Positions 7,655 through 17,429 of a DNA stretch of 64,000 nucleotides are shown piece by piece. Each line of letters starts with the position of its first letter. Positions within the stretch are counted from its first letter, which is position 1. The translations under genes and the position numbers were made by a program. The stretch is from Eubacterium maltosivorans (GTDB taxonomy: Bacteria > Bacillota > Clostridia > Eubacteriales > Eubacteriaceae): NCBI RefSeq assembly GCF_002441855.2, contig NZ_CP029487.1, positions 2,170,001 through 2,234,000 on the forward strand. Reading direction: 5' to 3'. The notes beneath the pieces were generated by a model. It was not told the DNA's origin and searched no databases. It saw only the letters and a program-made list of their open reading frames with translations.

Positions 7655-8881
7655 TTATACTAATTTAATCTGACGATAGACTTTCTTGCCCTTTTTAACA
7701 ATGATGGCGTCATCCTTGAAATCGGCCGGCGTGATAAGCGCCTTGATGTCTGTAATTTTATTGCCGTCCACTTCAATACCACCCTGCTGTACCAGTCTGC
7801 GCCCTTCGCTTCTGGTCGGGATCAGGCCAGCCGCATCCAGCAGTGTCAGGATTTCCATACCGTCGCCCAGCGCATCCCTTGACAGATCCACGCTCGGGAT
7901 ATCGTCGGTTTTTACGCCGCCCGCAAATAAGGCTCTCGAGGCTTCCTGCGCCTTGTCCGCATCCTCTTTGCTGTGAACCATGGCGGTAACCTCATAGGCC
8001 AGGATTTCCTTGGCTTTGTTGATTTCAGAACCCTCCAGGGAGCCCAGACGGTGAACCTCATCCATGGGCAGGAAGGTGAGCATGGCCAGACATTTTTCAA
8101 CGTCTGCGTCTGCCACATTCCGCCAGTACTGGTAGAACTCGTAGGGTGAGGTTTTTTCAGGATCAAGCCACAGCGCGCCTTTGGCGGTTTTACCCATTTT
8201 AATGCCCTCGCTGGTGGTCAGCAGAGAGAAGGTCATACCATACACGGTTTGGGCGTCCTTGCGGCGTACAAGCTCGGCCCCGGCGATGATATTGGACCAC
8301 TGGTCGTTACCGCCAAACTGCATTTTGCAGCCGTAGTTTTTGTGCAGCACATAGAAATCATAGGCCTGCAGCAGCATGTAGTTAAACTCGAGGAAGGTCA
8401 GCCCCTTTTCCATTCTGGACTTGTAGCATTCTGCGGTCAACATCCGGTTGACAGAGAAGTGAGCGCCCACATCTCTTAAGAAGCTGATATAGTTTAATGG
8501 CAGAAGCCATTCCGCGTTGTTGACCATCATGGCACGGTCATCCTCAAAGGTCAGGAATTTTTCAAAGACCTTTTTAAATTTTTCGCCGTTTTCAGCAATC
8601 CGTTCCTGGGTCATGACCTGACGCAGATCCTGTCTGCCGGAAGGGTCCCCGATCATGGTGGTGCCGCCGCCGATCAGGGCAATGGGTCTGTGCCCGTAGC
8701 GCTGCATGTGCGCCATCACCATAATCTGAATAAAATGGCCGACGTGCAGACTGTCTGCTGTCGGGTCAAAGCCAATATAAAAGGTGACCGATTCGCTGCC
8801 CAATAATTTACGGATTTCTTCCTCATTGGTACACTGCTCGATCATACCGCGTTCTTTTAGTACGTCAAATACATTTTCCAT
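7655..8881 (-). CDS. tyrS: Tyrosyl-tRNA synthetase
   Basis: A 408-residue class I synthetase. The HIGH-type motif appears as HVGH in the segment [15 protein letters not shown], and the KMSKS loop as KMGKT near residue 230. The C-terminal S4-like RNA-binding domain carries [15 protein letters not shown] (about 345-360). The leader to the upstream AI-2E gene is only about 35 bases, so no T-box regulatory RNA is present, unlike many Firmicute tyrS genes. Confidence 0.97.
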   Translation of the reverse strand: MENVFDVLKERGMIEQCTNEEEIRKLLGSESVTFYIGFDPTADSLHVGHFIQIMVMAHMQRYGHRPIALIGGGTTMIGDPSGRQDLRQVMTQERIAENGEKFKKVFEKFLTFEDDRAMMVNNAEWLLPLNYISFLRDVGAHFSVNRMLTAECYKSRMEKGLTFLEFNYMLLQAYDFYVLHKNYGCKMQFGGNDQWSNIIAGAELVRRKDAQTVYGMTFSLLTTSEGIKMGKTAKGALWLDPEKTSPYEFYQYWRNVADADVEKCLAMLTFLPMDEVHRLGSLEGSEINKAKEILAYEVTAMVHSKEDADKAQEASRALFAGGVKTDDIPSVDLSRDALGDGMEILTLLDAAGLIPTRSEGRRLVQQGGIEVDGNKITDIKALITPADFKDDAIIVKKGKKVYRQIKLV

Positions 8882-8916
8882 TTGTCTATCTATCCTTTCA
8901 AAAGTGTTTTATTTCT

Positions 8917-10164
8917 CTATAAAAGATCCTTCATATTTTCATTAATTTTATCCGTAACCTCTTCCTGAACCGTCGTCTTACGCCGCTCCCACCGGACCAG
9001 CGCCTCGGTGACAAACACCTTGATGACCGCAAAAAACGGAATGGCCACAAACATGCCGAGCGGTCCGAAAAGGCTTCCGCCCACCATGACGCAGAACAGT
9101 ACCCAGAAGGGGTTCAGCTCCACGATTTTTCCCAGCACGTTTGGTCCCAGCACATTGCCGTCAAACTGCTGAACGATGAGAATCCAGATCGCCACCCCGA
9201 GGGCCTTTGCCGGGCTGTACAGCAATGTCAGGAAAATGCCGGGGATCGCGCCGATGATGGGGCCAAAATAAGGGATAACATTGGTCACGCCCACCACCAG
9301 TGCGATGAGCGGCGCGTATTCCACCCGCAGCACCAGAAGCCCAATGTAGCAGATAAGCCCGATTAAGGCCGAGGTCATGATTTTACCAGAGAAGTATTTA
9401 TAAAAAACACCGTCAATGGTACGGATGGCCCAGTTAAAACCGCTGTTGGCCTTTGGGCTCAGGATTGTCCGGTTCAGCCGTTTCAGCTGGCGCTCAATAT
9501 TTTCCTTGTCCAGCATCAGGTAGAAGCCGGAGAAAAAGACTGCCACAAAACCGATTAAAAAGCTGGTGGTTCCCTTGGCAAAGCCAACGGCAATGTTTCC
9601 AATCTGCTTAACCGATTCGGAGTTGAAATTCATATTGCCAAAAATAAAATCCATGGTATCCTTGGCGTTCAGGTTCTGGACCGAAGACAGGTCCAGCTGT
9701 ATCATGTCCACCAAATCCTTAAAGAAACCGCCGCGGTGTGACAGGTTTATCAGAAAAGTATTGATTTCCGCCGCATAGGTGGGTATACTGCTCACTAAAC
9801 CGAGCACACTGTCAATAATGGCCGGTATCGAGATATACATGAACAGGATCACCACGATCATCGTGATGATATAGACGACCAAAACTGCCAGAAGCCTGAC
9901 GAGTTTTGGTTTTTTCTCACTTCCTTTAATGTACTTAAAGGCTTTCTTCTCAATCCACCGCATGGGGCGGAACAAAAAGTAGGCCAGCACTGCCCCCATA
10001 ATAATGGGCAGCAGAATTTCAAAGGCTGATCCAACCACATTGCTGATCGCTGAGAGAATAAAGCCGAGATTGTCGAGTATCTTATAAAACAGAATAATGG
10101 TAATGACGCCTAAAACCGCATAGGTATAGTATTTCAAATACTGCTTATCAAATTTAATGCGCAT
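8917..10164 (-). CDS. AI-2E family (PerM/YtvI-like) membrane permease
   Basis: A 415-residue polytopic protein with about eight membrane segments. The family glycine/proline signatures GVTNVIPYFGPIIGAIPG and VLGPNVLGKIVELNPFWVLF are in the C-terminal half. The ORF is open a further 45 codons, but the ATG at 10164 has a strong AGGAGGTG at good spacing, so it is chosen. Substrates of this family vary (AI-2 export, Na+/H+ antiport), so no substrate is claimed. It precedes tyrS-hisS on the same strand. Confidence 0.85.
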   Translation of the reverse strand: MRIKFDKQYLKYYTYAVLGVITIILFYKILDNLGFILSAISNVVGSAFEILLPIIMGAVLAYFLFRPMRWIEKKAFKYIKGSEKKPKLVRLLAVLVVYIITMIVVILFMYISIPAIIDSVLGLVSSIPTYAAEINTFLINLSHRGGFFKDLVDMIQLDLSSVQNLNAKDTMDFIFGNMNFNSESVKQIGNIAVGFAKGTTSFLIGFVAVFFSGFYLMLDKENIERQLKRLNRTILSPKANSGFNWAIRTIDGVFYKYFSGKIMTSALIGLICYIGLLVLRVEYAPLIALVVGVTNVIPYFGPIIGAIPGIFLTLLYSPAKALGVAIWILIVQQFDGNVLGPNVLGKIVELNPFWVLFCVMVGGSLFGPLGMFVAIPFFAVIKVFVTEALVRWERRKTTVQEEVTDKINENMKDLL

Positions 10165-10394
10165 TCCCTGCACCTCCTGTCTTAAAAAATAGATTAACAA
10201 CCTCCATCTTACCATTTTAAGAGAAAAAATTAAACAATTTTCTAAGAAATCTTTGAAAAATTTCAAATTATCATGTATACTTGAACAATGATAAAACAAA
10301 CAAGGCAGTTAACACTGAATTTATAAAATTCCGGACCAAGATAAAAAGCGATCCCCGCTCCGTTTTTTATCGGCGGCCCTTTTAAGGAGCATCC

Positions 10395-11153
10395 ATGTTA
10401 TTTTATATATTATTCATCATTGGAGGAATCGTTGTTGACCAGCTAACCAAATATCTGGCCGTTACATTTTTGTCGCCCGTCACCACTGTCCCAGTCATTC
10501 CCCATGTTTTTCACCTGACCTACGTGGAGAATACCGGCGCTGCTTTCAGTATCTTTGCCGGGAAGCAGATCTTCCTGATCCTTCTCACCCTGATTTTTAT
10601 TATCGTGCTGGTCTACTTCTTTGTCATCATGCCAAAGACCAAGCGGTATTTTGACGTCAATCTGGCGCTGTCCATGATCATCAGCGGCGCCGTCGGTAAT
10701 CTGATCGACCGTATCCGCCTGAACTATGTGATCGACTTTTTCGACGTCCGCCTCATTGGCTTTGCCATTTTTAACATTGCTGATATTTTTGTGGTTGTCG
10801 GGTGTATCCTGATGGTGATCGCCATTTTCAGAAACAAGGAGCTGCTCAACAACCCGCCGAGTCTGGCTAAAAAAAAACGACAGCGGGCCGCGCAGACATT
10901 AAAAAAACCCAAGACCAGCGCAGAAGCCGATAACACGGCAGCAGAGCACAAGACCGAAGAAGTCCAGGGGCTGAACAAGGACGTGCTCTCAAAGCGAAAG
11001 CCGCGAAAACGCCGCCGGAATCTGGAGCCAGAGGTCAAGACAAAAATCGAAAAGCTGCCCGAGCATTACAGCTCCATCGATTTTGAGCCCGGGCCGCCGC
11101 CGGAAGAGCCGGAATTCCTCCAGCACAGAAAGAAAAAAGATTCCGAGGATTAA
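10395..11153 (+). CDS. lspA: Lipoprotein signal peptidase (SPase II) with long basic tail
   Basis: A 252-residue membrane aspartyl protease that cleaves prolipoprotein signal peptides. Four membrane helices fill residues 1-155. The catalytic aspartates lie in GAVGNLIDRIRLNYVIDFFD and FNIADIF, and the N-terminal VVDQLTKY is typical. The usual length is 150-165. Here about 90 further residues, rich in Lys, Arg, Pro and Glu, follow the last helix and would lie in the cytoplasm. AAGGAG precedes the ATG. It is monocistronic with its own terminator. Confidence 0.93.
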   Translation: MLFYILFIIGGIVVDQLTKYLAVTFLSPVTTVPVIPHVFHLTYVENTGAAFSIFAGKQIFLILLTLIFIIVLVYFFVIMPKTKRYFDVNLALSMIISGAVGNLIDRIRLNYVIDFFDVRLIGFAIFNIADIFVVVGCILMVIAIFRNKELLNNPPSLAKKKRQRAAQTLKKPKTSAEADNTAAEHKTEEVQGLNKDVLSKRKPRKRRRNLEPEVKTKIEKLPEHYSSIDFEPGPPPEEPEFLQHRKKKDSED

Positions 11154-11163
11154 TCCACAGATT

Positions 11164-11213
11164 AAAACACCTCCTGAAACGCCAGATTCTGGTTTTTCGG
11201 GAGGTGTTTTTTT
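11164..11213 (+). terminator. lspA terminator
   Basis: The outer stem AAAACACCTCC (11164-11174) pairs with GGAGGTGTTTT (11200-11210), extended by a weaker inner stem, followed by more T residues. It lies about 10 bases after the lspA stop, and the A-run on the other side could also serve the convergent GntR gene. Confidence 0.85.
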
Positions 11214-11228
11214 AGTGGACTGTCTCAT

Positions 11229-11909
11229 CTATTCCAGCACAGCCACCATATCTTTTTCCGTGATCTGGATATGAGCTCCAGCCGCTTCGCTGGCTTCTGC
11301 GCAGCGGTGGCCTGCAATATTGTCAATAATCTTCTGGTGCTGGCCGATCAGCGGCGTCTTGTCCTCAATGTGATGAACATATTCCACACGGACACGCTGC
11401 ATCTGCTCTCTGAGAGAGTTGATCATCTGGATCAGGCGTTCGTTTCCTGTTGCGCGGTAAATCGTTTCATGAAACGCAATATCGTAGTTGATAATGCCTT
11501 CTTCATCATTTTTAAGGGCGGACTCCTCAAAGCCTCGGTTGCTTTCCTCCAGCTTTTTGATATCCTCCTCTGTCGCGTTCTTAGCTGCCAGCTCAGCGGA
11601 CAGGGCTTCCAGAGCGCGCCGGATTTCCATCATATCCCGGAGATCGTCGATGGACATGGGCGTAACATAAGCGCCCTTTCTCGGCACCATTTTTACAAGC
11701 CCCTCCAGCTCCAGCTTACGGATCGACTCACGCACTGGCGTACGGCTGACGCCCAGCTGTTCTGCCAGCTGTACTTCCATCAGGCGTTGTCCCGGCTTCA
11801 GGTCTCCGTTGATAATAGCGTTTCTAATGGTTTCAAACACGATTTCTCTCAGCGGCTTACACGAGCTCACATCAAGGGTTAATTTAATTTTTTCTTTTTC
11901 TGCTTCCAT
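11229..11909 (-). CDS. GntR/FadR-type transcriptional regulator
   Basis: A 226-residue regulator. The N-terminal winged helix (residues 16-80) has ETIRNAIINGDLKPGQRLME and LAEQLGVSRTPVRESIRKLE. The C-terminal all-helical FCD ligand-binding domain has the metal-site residues D (YDIAFHETIY) and downstream His (GQHQKII, GAHIQI). FCD regulators usually respond to carboxylic acids. It starts 14 bases after ispE, so the two genes are co-transcribed. The target is not identifiable. Confidence 0.88.
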   Translation of the reverse strand: MEAEKEKIKLTLDVSSCKPLREIVFETIRNAIINGDLKPGQRLMEVQLAEQLGVSRTPVRESIRKLELEGLVKMVPRKGAYVTPMSIDDLRDMMEIRRALEALSAELAAKNATEEDIKKLEESNRGFEESALKNDEEGIINYDIAFHETIYRATGNERLIQMINSLREQMQRVRVEYVHHIEDKTPLIGQHQKIIDNIAGHRCAEASEAAGAHIQITEKDMVAVLE

Positions 11910-11923
11910 GTTCTTTGTATCCT

Positions 11924-12775
11924 CTATTCTATTTCTGTTAAAAATGTTAATAAATCATTCCGTCTAAAAGCCTCACAGGCCTTTTCTGCCGTGGCATTGT
12001 CCAAAAAGTAACCGATCACCGTTGAACCGCTGCCGCTCATAATGGACGCGAAAGCGCCAGATTCCAGCATTTTTGCTTTCATCTCACCAATTTCTGGATA
12101 ATCCTGGAAAACCACCTGCTCAAAGGCATTGCCCACAGTGCTGCCAAGGGCCGCATAATCCTCTGTCTCTACCAGCTGGATGACTCGGTCGATGTCCGGA
12201 TGCACCACATGCTCCGCACTGTCCAAACGGCCAAAAGCCCAGGGTGTCGCAATGTTTATCTCAGGCTTTACCACCAGCACTGGCAGCTTTCTAAGAGGCT
12301 TCACCGGCTTAATGATCTCACCGATCCCTTCTACCAAGGCCATTCCCTTATAACAGCAATATGGAATATCCGCGCCGATGGTGCTGCCAAAAGCAAGCAT
12401 CTCCTCAAGGCTCAGGTTCAGCTCCCAGATCAGGTTCAGTCCCAAAATGGCCGCCGCCGCATCAGCGCTGCCGCCGGCCAGCCCTGCCTCACTTGGAATG
12501 TTCTTTTTAATGTCGATATGGACACCCCGGTCGATGCCGAAACGGGCCCGTAGCTTTTCAGCCACCCGATAGACCAGATTGCGCTCATCGGTCGGGATTT
12601 TAGGATCACTGCAAGAAATACAGATTCCCTGGCCGCTGTTTTTAAACACAAGTGTATCCGACAAAGCCACCGAATGGTTCACCATGCGCATCTCATGATA
12701 GCCGTCAGGACGTTTGCCGGTAACGTCCAAAGAAAGGTTTACCTTTGCGGGCGCCCGCACTACATATTCTTTCAT
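11924..12775 (-). CDS. ispE: 4-diphosphocytidyl-2-C-methyl-D-erythritol kinase
   Basis: A 283-residue GHMP kinase of the MEP isoprenoid pathway. The N-terminal VRAPAKVNLSLDVTGKRPDGYH carries the substrate Lys/Asp, the ATP loop is PSEAGLAGGSADAAA (about 93-107), and the C-terminal motif 3 is SIMSGSGSTVIGYF. It has its own promoter and overlaps nothing. Confidence 0.96.
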   Translation of the reverse strand: MKEYVVRAPAKVNLSLDVTGKRPDGYHEMRMVNHSVALSDTLVFKNSGQGICISCSDPKIPTDERNLVYRVAEKLRARFGIDRGVHIDIKKNIPSEAGLAGGSADAAAAILGLNLIWELNLSLEEMLAFGSTIGADIPYCCYKGMALVEGIGEIIKPVKPLRKLPVLVVKPEINIATPWAFGRLDSAEHVVHPDIDRVIQLVETEDYAALGSTVGNAFEQVVFQDYPEIGEMKAKMLESGAFASIMSGSGSTVIGYFLDNATAEKACEAFRRNDLLTFLTEIE

Positions 12776-12816
12776 ACATCCATCCTTCTCATTTATACTC
12801 TGAGCACATTGTATAC

Positions 12817-12844
12817 ATTATAACACAAGACAAAGTAAATTCAA
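12817..12844 (-). promoter_or_regulatory. ispE promoter
   Basis: On the minus strand TTGAAT (12839-12844) and a perfect TATAAT (12817-12822) are 16 bp apart, about 40 bases before the ispE start. A second TATAAT at 12921-12926 on the plus strand probably serves the divergent HAD gene; its -35 is weak. Confidence 0.65.
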
Positions 12845-12956
12845 CTGGTATCTTTAAGTTTGTCTAAAAATTATCAGTAAGTTTAAATGCAATTTCATGT
12901 ATTTCTTTAAGCAAATAGTGTATAATTAGGGATACTTTAATTAAGGGAGCATCTAA

Positions 12957-13607
12957 ATGAAAAACATAGAGGATTACAAGGCTGTCATCTTCGATTTTGA
13001 CGGTACCCTTGTAGATTCAATGGGGCTGTGGCACAGCATTGACCACATTTATCTGGAGCGCCATCACAAGGTCTGTCCTGAAACCCTGCCCTATGAGATT
13101 GCCGGTAAAAGCTTTACCGAGACCGCAGAATATTTTAAGGAGCGCTTCGAGCTCGAGGACTCCATCGAAGACATCAAAGCCGAATGGGTTGCGATGTCCC
13201 ACGAAGAATATTTAAACCACGTACACTTTAAGCCCGGAGCCCTGCGGCTGATCCGCGATTTACACAGCCGGCGCCAGCGCATTGCCATCGCGACCTCCAA
13301 CAACCGGGAGACCACCGAAGCTTTTCTGCAAAAGCACAATGTGCTGAGCTACTTTGACATTCTCTGCTTCACCACCGAGGTCGGAGCGGGAAAACCCAAT
13401 CCGGCAGTTTTTAACCAGGCGGCACAGCTGCTGTCCCTGCCGGCAGATGACTGTCTTGTCTTCGAGGATACGCTGGAGGGGATTCAGGCCGCCAAGGCCG
13501 CTGGCATGGATGTGATCGCCGTGGCGGATTTATGGCAGGGCGACCATCTGGTCAAAATCAAGAATCTGGCCGATGGCTTCATTCAGGATTTTACAGATTT
13601 AAAATAG
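12957..13607 (+). CDS. HAD-superfamily phosphatase (beta-phosphoglucomutase-like)
   Basis: A 216-residue HAD hydrolase. The catalytic motif I is [12 protein letters not shown] (residues 14-25), motif II TSNNRE, Lys in GAGKPNP, and motif [19 protein letters not shown]. The alpha-helical cap is between motifs I and II, as in phosphoglucomutase and phosphoglycolate phosphatase relatives. The substrate is not predictable. AAGGGAG precedes the ATG. It is followed 14 bases later by ung. Confidence 0.88.
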   Translation: MKNIEDYKAVIFDFDGTLVDSMGLWHSIDHIYLERHHKVCPETLPYEIAGKSFTETAEYFKERFELEDSIEDIKAEWVAMSHEEYLNHVHFKPGALRLIRDLHSRRQRIAIATSNNRETTEAFLQKHNVLSYFDILCFTTEVGAGKPNPAVFNQAAQLLSLPADDCLVFEDTLEGIQAAKAAGMDVIAVADLWQGDHLVKIKNLADGFIQDFTDLK

Positions 13608-13621
13608 AAAGGAAGGCTCCG

Positions 13622-14299
13622 ATGTCCATCAACTTTCAAAATGACTGGGAGGATACTCTCCAAAAAGAATTTCAACAGGAATACTACCAGAAGCTGCGGC
13701 GCTTCTTGCTTCACGAGTATAAAACACAGACCGTGTACCCGGATATGTATGACATTTTTAACGCATTTCACTTCACGGCCTACTCAGATACCAAGGTCTG
13801 CATCATCGGCCAGGACCCTTACCATGGCAGAGGACAGGCCCATGGCCTTTCCTTTTCTGTAAAGCCAGAGGTGGCTGTGCCACCGTCGCTTCAGAATATT
13901 TACAAAGAACTGTACGACGATCTGGGCTGCTCGATCCCCAGCCACGGCTATCTGAAAAAATGGACCGACGAAGGCGTTTTGCTGCTCAACGCAGTGCTCA
14001 CCGTGCGGGCAGGCCAGCCAGCCTCCCACAGAGGCATGGGCTGGGAGCAGTTCACAGACCATGTCATCGAAATGCTGAACAAACGCGAGGACCCTATCGT
14101 CTTTATTCTGTGGGGCGCTTTTGCCCAGTCCAAAATCCCAATGATCACCAATCCGGCCCATCATATTATAAAATCGCCCCATCCCAGCCCTTTCTCGGCC
14201 GCCCGCGGTTTTTTTGGCAGCCGGCCGTTTTCAAAAACCAACGCCTTTCTCGAAAGCATTGGCAAAAAACCGGTTGACTGGCAGATTGATCCCCTTTAG
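13622..14299 (+). CDS. ung: Uracil-DNA glycosylase, family 1
   Basis: A 225-residue base-excision repair enzyme. The catalytic Asp is in [17 protein letters not shown], and the C-terminal DNA-minor-groove loop is [11 protein letters not shown]. The ORF is open 30 codons upstream inside the HAD gene, but the ATG at 13622 with AAGGAAGG upstream matches the family start and is chosen. Confidence 0.96.
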   Translation: MSINFQNDWEDTLQKEFQQEYYQKLRRFLLHEYKTQTVYPDMYDIFNAFHFTAYSDTKVCIIGQDPYHGRGQAHGLSFSVKPEVAVPPSLQNIYKELYDDLGCSIPSHGYLKKWTDEGVLLLNAVLTVRAGQPASHRGMGWEQFTDHVIEMLNKREDPIVFILWGAFAQSKIPMITNPAHHIIKSPHPSPFSAARGFFGSRPFSKTNAFLESIGKKPVDWQIDPL

Positions 14300-14313
14300 A
14301 AACGAGGTTCATC

Positions 14314-14853
14314 TTGGATTTAACAATTTTACTCTGGATTCAGGCACATATGCGCTGCGATGTGCTTGATTTTATTTTCAGCCTTATCACAAAGCTCGGC
14401 AACGCCGGCGTTGTCTGGATACTGTTTACCCTTTTGCTGCTCATCCGCAGAGATACCCGCTATACAGGTCTGGTCATGGCCATCGCGTTCATCCTGTCGG
14501 CGGCAGTGGTTAATCTTGGTATAAAACCCCTCATCAGTCGGCCTCGTCCCTTTCAGGTCCACCCCATCGAGCTTGCCATCGCCGCGCCTTACGGAACCTC
14601 CTTTCCATCTGGCCACAGCGCCACTTCCTTTGCGGCTGCCTGGGCCTACTTTATCACAAGAAAAAACCGGCTTCGCTGGGGACTTTTAGCGCTGGCTGCC
14701 GCCATTGCTTTCTCACGCCTGTACCTCTTTGTCCATTTTCCAACAGATGTGCTGGCTGGTATCATCATTGGCATTATCCTGAGCTATCCCGCAAAGCTCA
14801 TAGCTGACAGGCTCGTAAAAAATGGTAGGTGGGGAATCCATGCCAATCCGTAA
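14314..14853 (+). CDS. PAP2-family phosphatase (undecaprenyl-diphosphatase-like)
   Basis: A 179-residue membrane protein with about five helices. The PAP2 signature is KPLISRPRPF, then PSGHSATSFA, then SRLYLFVHFPTDVLAG, giving the complete catalytic Arg/His set. Members recycle undecaprenyl diphosphate or dephosphorylate lipid phosphates at the outer face. It starts at a TTG with GAGG seven bases upstream and overlaps the lysozyme gene by 14 bases. Confidence 0.87.
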   Translation: MDLTILLWIQAHMRCDVLDFIFSLITKLGNAGVVWILFTLLLLIRRDTRYTGLVMAIAFILSAAVVNLGIKPLISRPRPFQVHPIELAIAAPYGTSFPSGHSATSFAAAWAYFITRKNRLRWGLLALAAAIAFSRLYLFVHFPTDVLAGIIIGIILSYPAKLIADRLVKNGRWGIHANP

Positions 14854-15580
14854 AAAAATATCTCCGTTGATTATCGTTATCCTGATCCTGATCACAGGCG
14901 CCTTTCTGCTCTATCACTGGGGCATCCTGCAGTTTAACCATCCTGACGCCGAGACCTACCCCGTGCAGGGCGTTGATGTCTCCACCTATCAGGGCTCCAT
15001 CGACTGGCCGGTTCTGGCCGACAATGGCCTGACCTTTGCCTTTATCAAGGCTACCGAAGGCAGCAGCTTTCAGGATGAGAACTTCAAATACAACTGGGAA
15101 AACGCCGGAAAAACCCATCTTAAGGTCGGCGCTTATCACTTTTTCAGCTATGAAACCAGCGGCGCCACCCAGGCAGAAAATTATATCAAAACCGTTCCTG
15201 TCAAGGACGACGCCCTGCCGCCTGTGGTGGACATTGAATTTTACGGCAGCTACACTCGTTATACCGCGCCGGATAAAGAAACCACCCGCAGGGAACTGAC
15301 AGAGCTTTTAAACCGCCTGGAAAGCCATTATGGCAAGCGGCCCATCATCTACACCTCTACCAAGCCCTACGCCACCTACATCGCCGATTATTACAATGAT
15401 TATCCCATCTGGATCCGGAACTTCTACGCCTGTCCCATCCTTTCGGACCACCGGCAATGGACCTTCTGGCAATACTCAGATAAAGGCTCTCTCTCCGGAT
15501 ATACAGGTTATGCGCCCAACATCGACCTCAATGTTTACCGCGGCAGCTATGATGCGTTCATGGCTCAGTTCGGATACTAA
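14840..15580 (+). CDS. GH25 lysozyme/muramidase, membrane-anchored
   Basis: A 246-residue protein with an N-terminal transmembrane helix or uncleaved signal (residues 5-30) and a GH25 domain. GVDVSTYQGSIDW carries the first acidic residue, FAFIKATEG follows, and PPVVDIEF carries the catalytic Asp/Glu pair. The C-terminal FWQYSDKGSLSGY is characteristic. It would cleave peptidoglycan outside the membrane. The second ATG (14840) is chosen because AGGTGGGG sits six bases upstream; the upstream ATG has no such site. Confidence 0.9.
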   Translation: MPIRKKISPLIIVILILITGAFLLYHWGILQFNHPDAETYPVQGVDVSTYQGSIDWPVLADNGLTFAFIKATEGSSFQDENFKYNWENAGKTHLKVGAYHFFSYETSGATQAENYIKTVPVKDDALPPVVDIEFYGSYTRYTAPDKETTRRELTELLNRLESHYGKRPIIYTSTKPYATYIADYYNDYPIWIRNFYACPILSDHRQWTFWQYSDKGSLSGYTGYAPNIDLNVYRGSYDAFMAQFGY

Positions 15581-15613
15581 AAAAGCTGTTACCCTATCGG
15601 CAACAGCTTTTTT
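15579..15613. terminator. Bidirectional terminator, GH25 gene / VWA gene
   Basis: AAAAAAGCTGTT (15579-15590) pairs with AACAGCTTTTTT (15602-15613). It overlaps the ends of both convergent genes and has U-tracts in both directions. Confidence 0.88.
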
Positions 15614-17388
15614 TAATTGGTGATAACCTGTTTCAGGTATTTGATAACCAGATCCGCAAAGCGGTTAATATCTTTTATATAGGCAAAATCCTTACCGTAA
15701 ATCAGCTTCTCAGCCAGCAGGTCTCTTTCCTTGCCAGTGAACACGCCAAGCACCATAATCCCCTGCTGGCGTGCCCTGCGCACCTCGACGGCCGTATCCC
15801 TCACAGCGGTGGCACCGCGGTAGGCCTCCTCGAGCGTCTGGCTCTGCCCTTTCCCCACTTTGATATCATTGGGGCGTCCGTCGCTCAAAACAATGAGAAT
15901 TTTATTATCCTCTGGACGGCTTTTCAATTCCTCAACCACTGCCTTGATGGCTAAACCATCCCGGTTATTGCCTGTGCAGTAATACTCAAAAATATTTTCA
16001 TTGGCCCTCAGATTTGACTCATAATCACGGTAGCGTTTCAGGATCGTGTAATCCAGAAAGCTGTTAAACCCCATAACGCGGTTAGGGATGCCGTTCAGGG
16101 TCAGTGCCTGGGCCAGCACATAGGCCTGGCTGGCCACCAGCGCCTGGTTGCGCCGCTGTGATCCACTGGAGTCAATGAGAATATCCACCACGTAGCTTCC
16201 CTTGTCATTATCCAGCGTGCGCACAAACACCTTCGTGTTACTGCTGCGCCCGACCCGCCACAGCTTGTTGGGCACAAGCATCCCCTGGTCAGACGGTATC
16301 TCATCCTTAAATTCTTCCTGAACCAGCGTCCGGGCAATACTGTCCCGCAGCTTATGGATATTGCGCTTGTGGATGCGCTTGTTCACACCATAGGCCAACG
16401 TATTTTTCACCTTATGCCGCCCAACCAGGTTTTTCTGGAATCCGTTGTCACAATTACTGCGGATCACCCCATCCGTCAGATGAATCCTGCAGTTTTCATG
16501 CACATCGCGGCATACCCTGTTCTGCAGCCTCCGGACCTCTGGCGTTGAGAGATAGGTCTTACCAAAATGATAGGAGACCTTTTCATAGATTTTATCCAGA
16601 TCCTCTGCCTTGATACGGAGAACCCGGTTATCTTTAACATCACTGTTAAATCCACTGCCCTCGCCATTATCACCCAGAAGAGATTCGGCGATTTCATCCA
16701 GGCTTTCATCCAGCTGCATTTCTTCTTCAAGCGCGTCATCATAGAATTCTTCCATCATAAAATCGTTGAAGTCACTCAGCTCCACATCGCTGCGGCACTC
16801 CTCCCCGATAACCTCCCCATCCTCTGAGTAGACATAAATGGGAAAATACCGGATATAGACAGCTTCGACGCCCTTCAGCATATCAATGGTGTCCTCGCAG
16901 CCGCTGAGGGATTTGATTTCCTTGATCAGACCGTTTGTCGCCACATCCATCCTGGGCATTTTACCAACCTTTTCCAAAACCAAAGCGTGTCTTGCCTTTT
17001 CAAGAAGGTTATCGGTATGCATCTTGAAATAATCGGACAGAATGTCATCATAGGCTTTTTTCCGAATATCATAGATTCCCGGCCGTTCTTCCATAAGCTT
17101 TTCCTCTACCAGCACATCTGTAGCCATCTGGATCAGCCCCAGGAGTATATCCTTGTCCAGCCCTGCCTTTACCCGGCTGATGATAAAACGCTTCACCGCG
17201 TCCCAATTGATGTATTTACGCCGTCCCCCTGCTGTGATCCCCTGGTATAGGGCTACATCTTTGGAGATAAAGCTTTTTTCACCAGCGTCCATATTCTCAT
17301 CGTAATTGCCGGAAATCGTCCACATCAGATTTGTCACGCGGTTATCGAAATCCAGGTCGTCATAAACCCATTTTGCCGGTTCTGCCAT
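15613..17388 (-). CDS. VWA-domain protein (NorD/CobT-like), paralogue 1
   Basis: A 591-residue cytoplasmic protein. The C-terminal von Willebrand A domain has a complete MIDAS: DSSGS in VVDILIDSSGSQ, and later VLSDGRPND. The N-terminal 390 residues resemble only the second paralogue at 18.4-20.1 kb (shared DNRVTNLMWTI and GITAGGRR). Such proteins act with MoxR AAA+ ATPases as metal-insertion or remodelling chaperones; the MoxR gene is directly upstream. The second ATG is used because AAGGAGGG is too close to the first. No Nor, CbbLS or cobaltochelatase client gene is nearby. Confidence 0.85.
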   Translation of the reverse strand: MAEPAKWVYDDLDFDNRVTNLMWTISGNYDENMDAGEKSFISKDVALYQGITAGGRRKYINWDAVKRFIISRVKAGLDKDILLGLIQMATDVLVEEKLMEERPGIYDIRKKAYDDILSDYFKMHTDNLLEKARHALVLEKVGKMPRMDVATNGLIKEIKSLSGCEDTIDMLKGVEAVYIRYFPIYVYSEDGEVIGEECRSDVELSDFNDFMMEEFYDDALEEEMQLDESLDEIAESLLGDNGEGSGFNSDVKDNRVLRIKAEDLDKIYEKVSYHFGKTYLSTPEVRRLQNRVCRDVHENCRIHLTDGVIRSNCDNGFQKNLVGRHKVKNTLAYGVNKRIHKRNIHKLRDSIARTLVQEEFKDEIPSDQGMLVPNKLWRVGRSSNTKVFVRTLDNDKGSYVVDILIDSSGSQRRNQALVASQAYVLAQALTLNGIPNRVMGFNSFLDYTILKRYRDYESNLRANENIFEYYCTGNNRDGLAIKAVVEELKSRPEDNKILIVLSDGRPNDIKVGKGQSQTLEEAYRGATAVRDTAVEVRRARQQGIMVLGVFTGKERDLLAEKLIYGKDFAYIKDINRFADLVIKYLKQVITN

Positions 17389-17429
17389 TTTCATCCCTCC
17401 TTTCTTCTGTGATGCTCCTTGTCTGAGCT

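Noticed and set aside
7655-8916. T-box leader for tyrS/hisS
   Set aside because: Only about 35 bases separate the AI-2E gene from tyrS and 3 bases separate tyrS from hisS, so there is no room for one.
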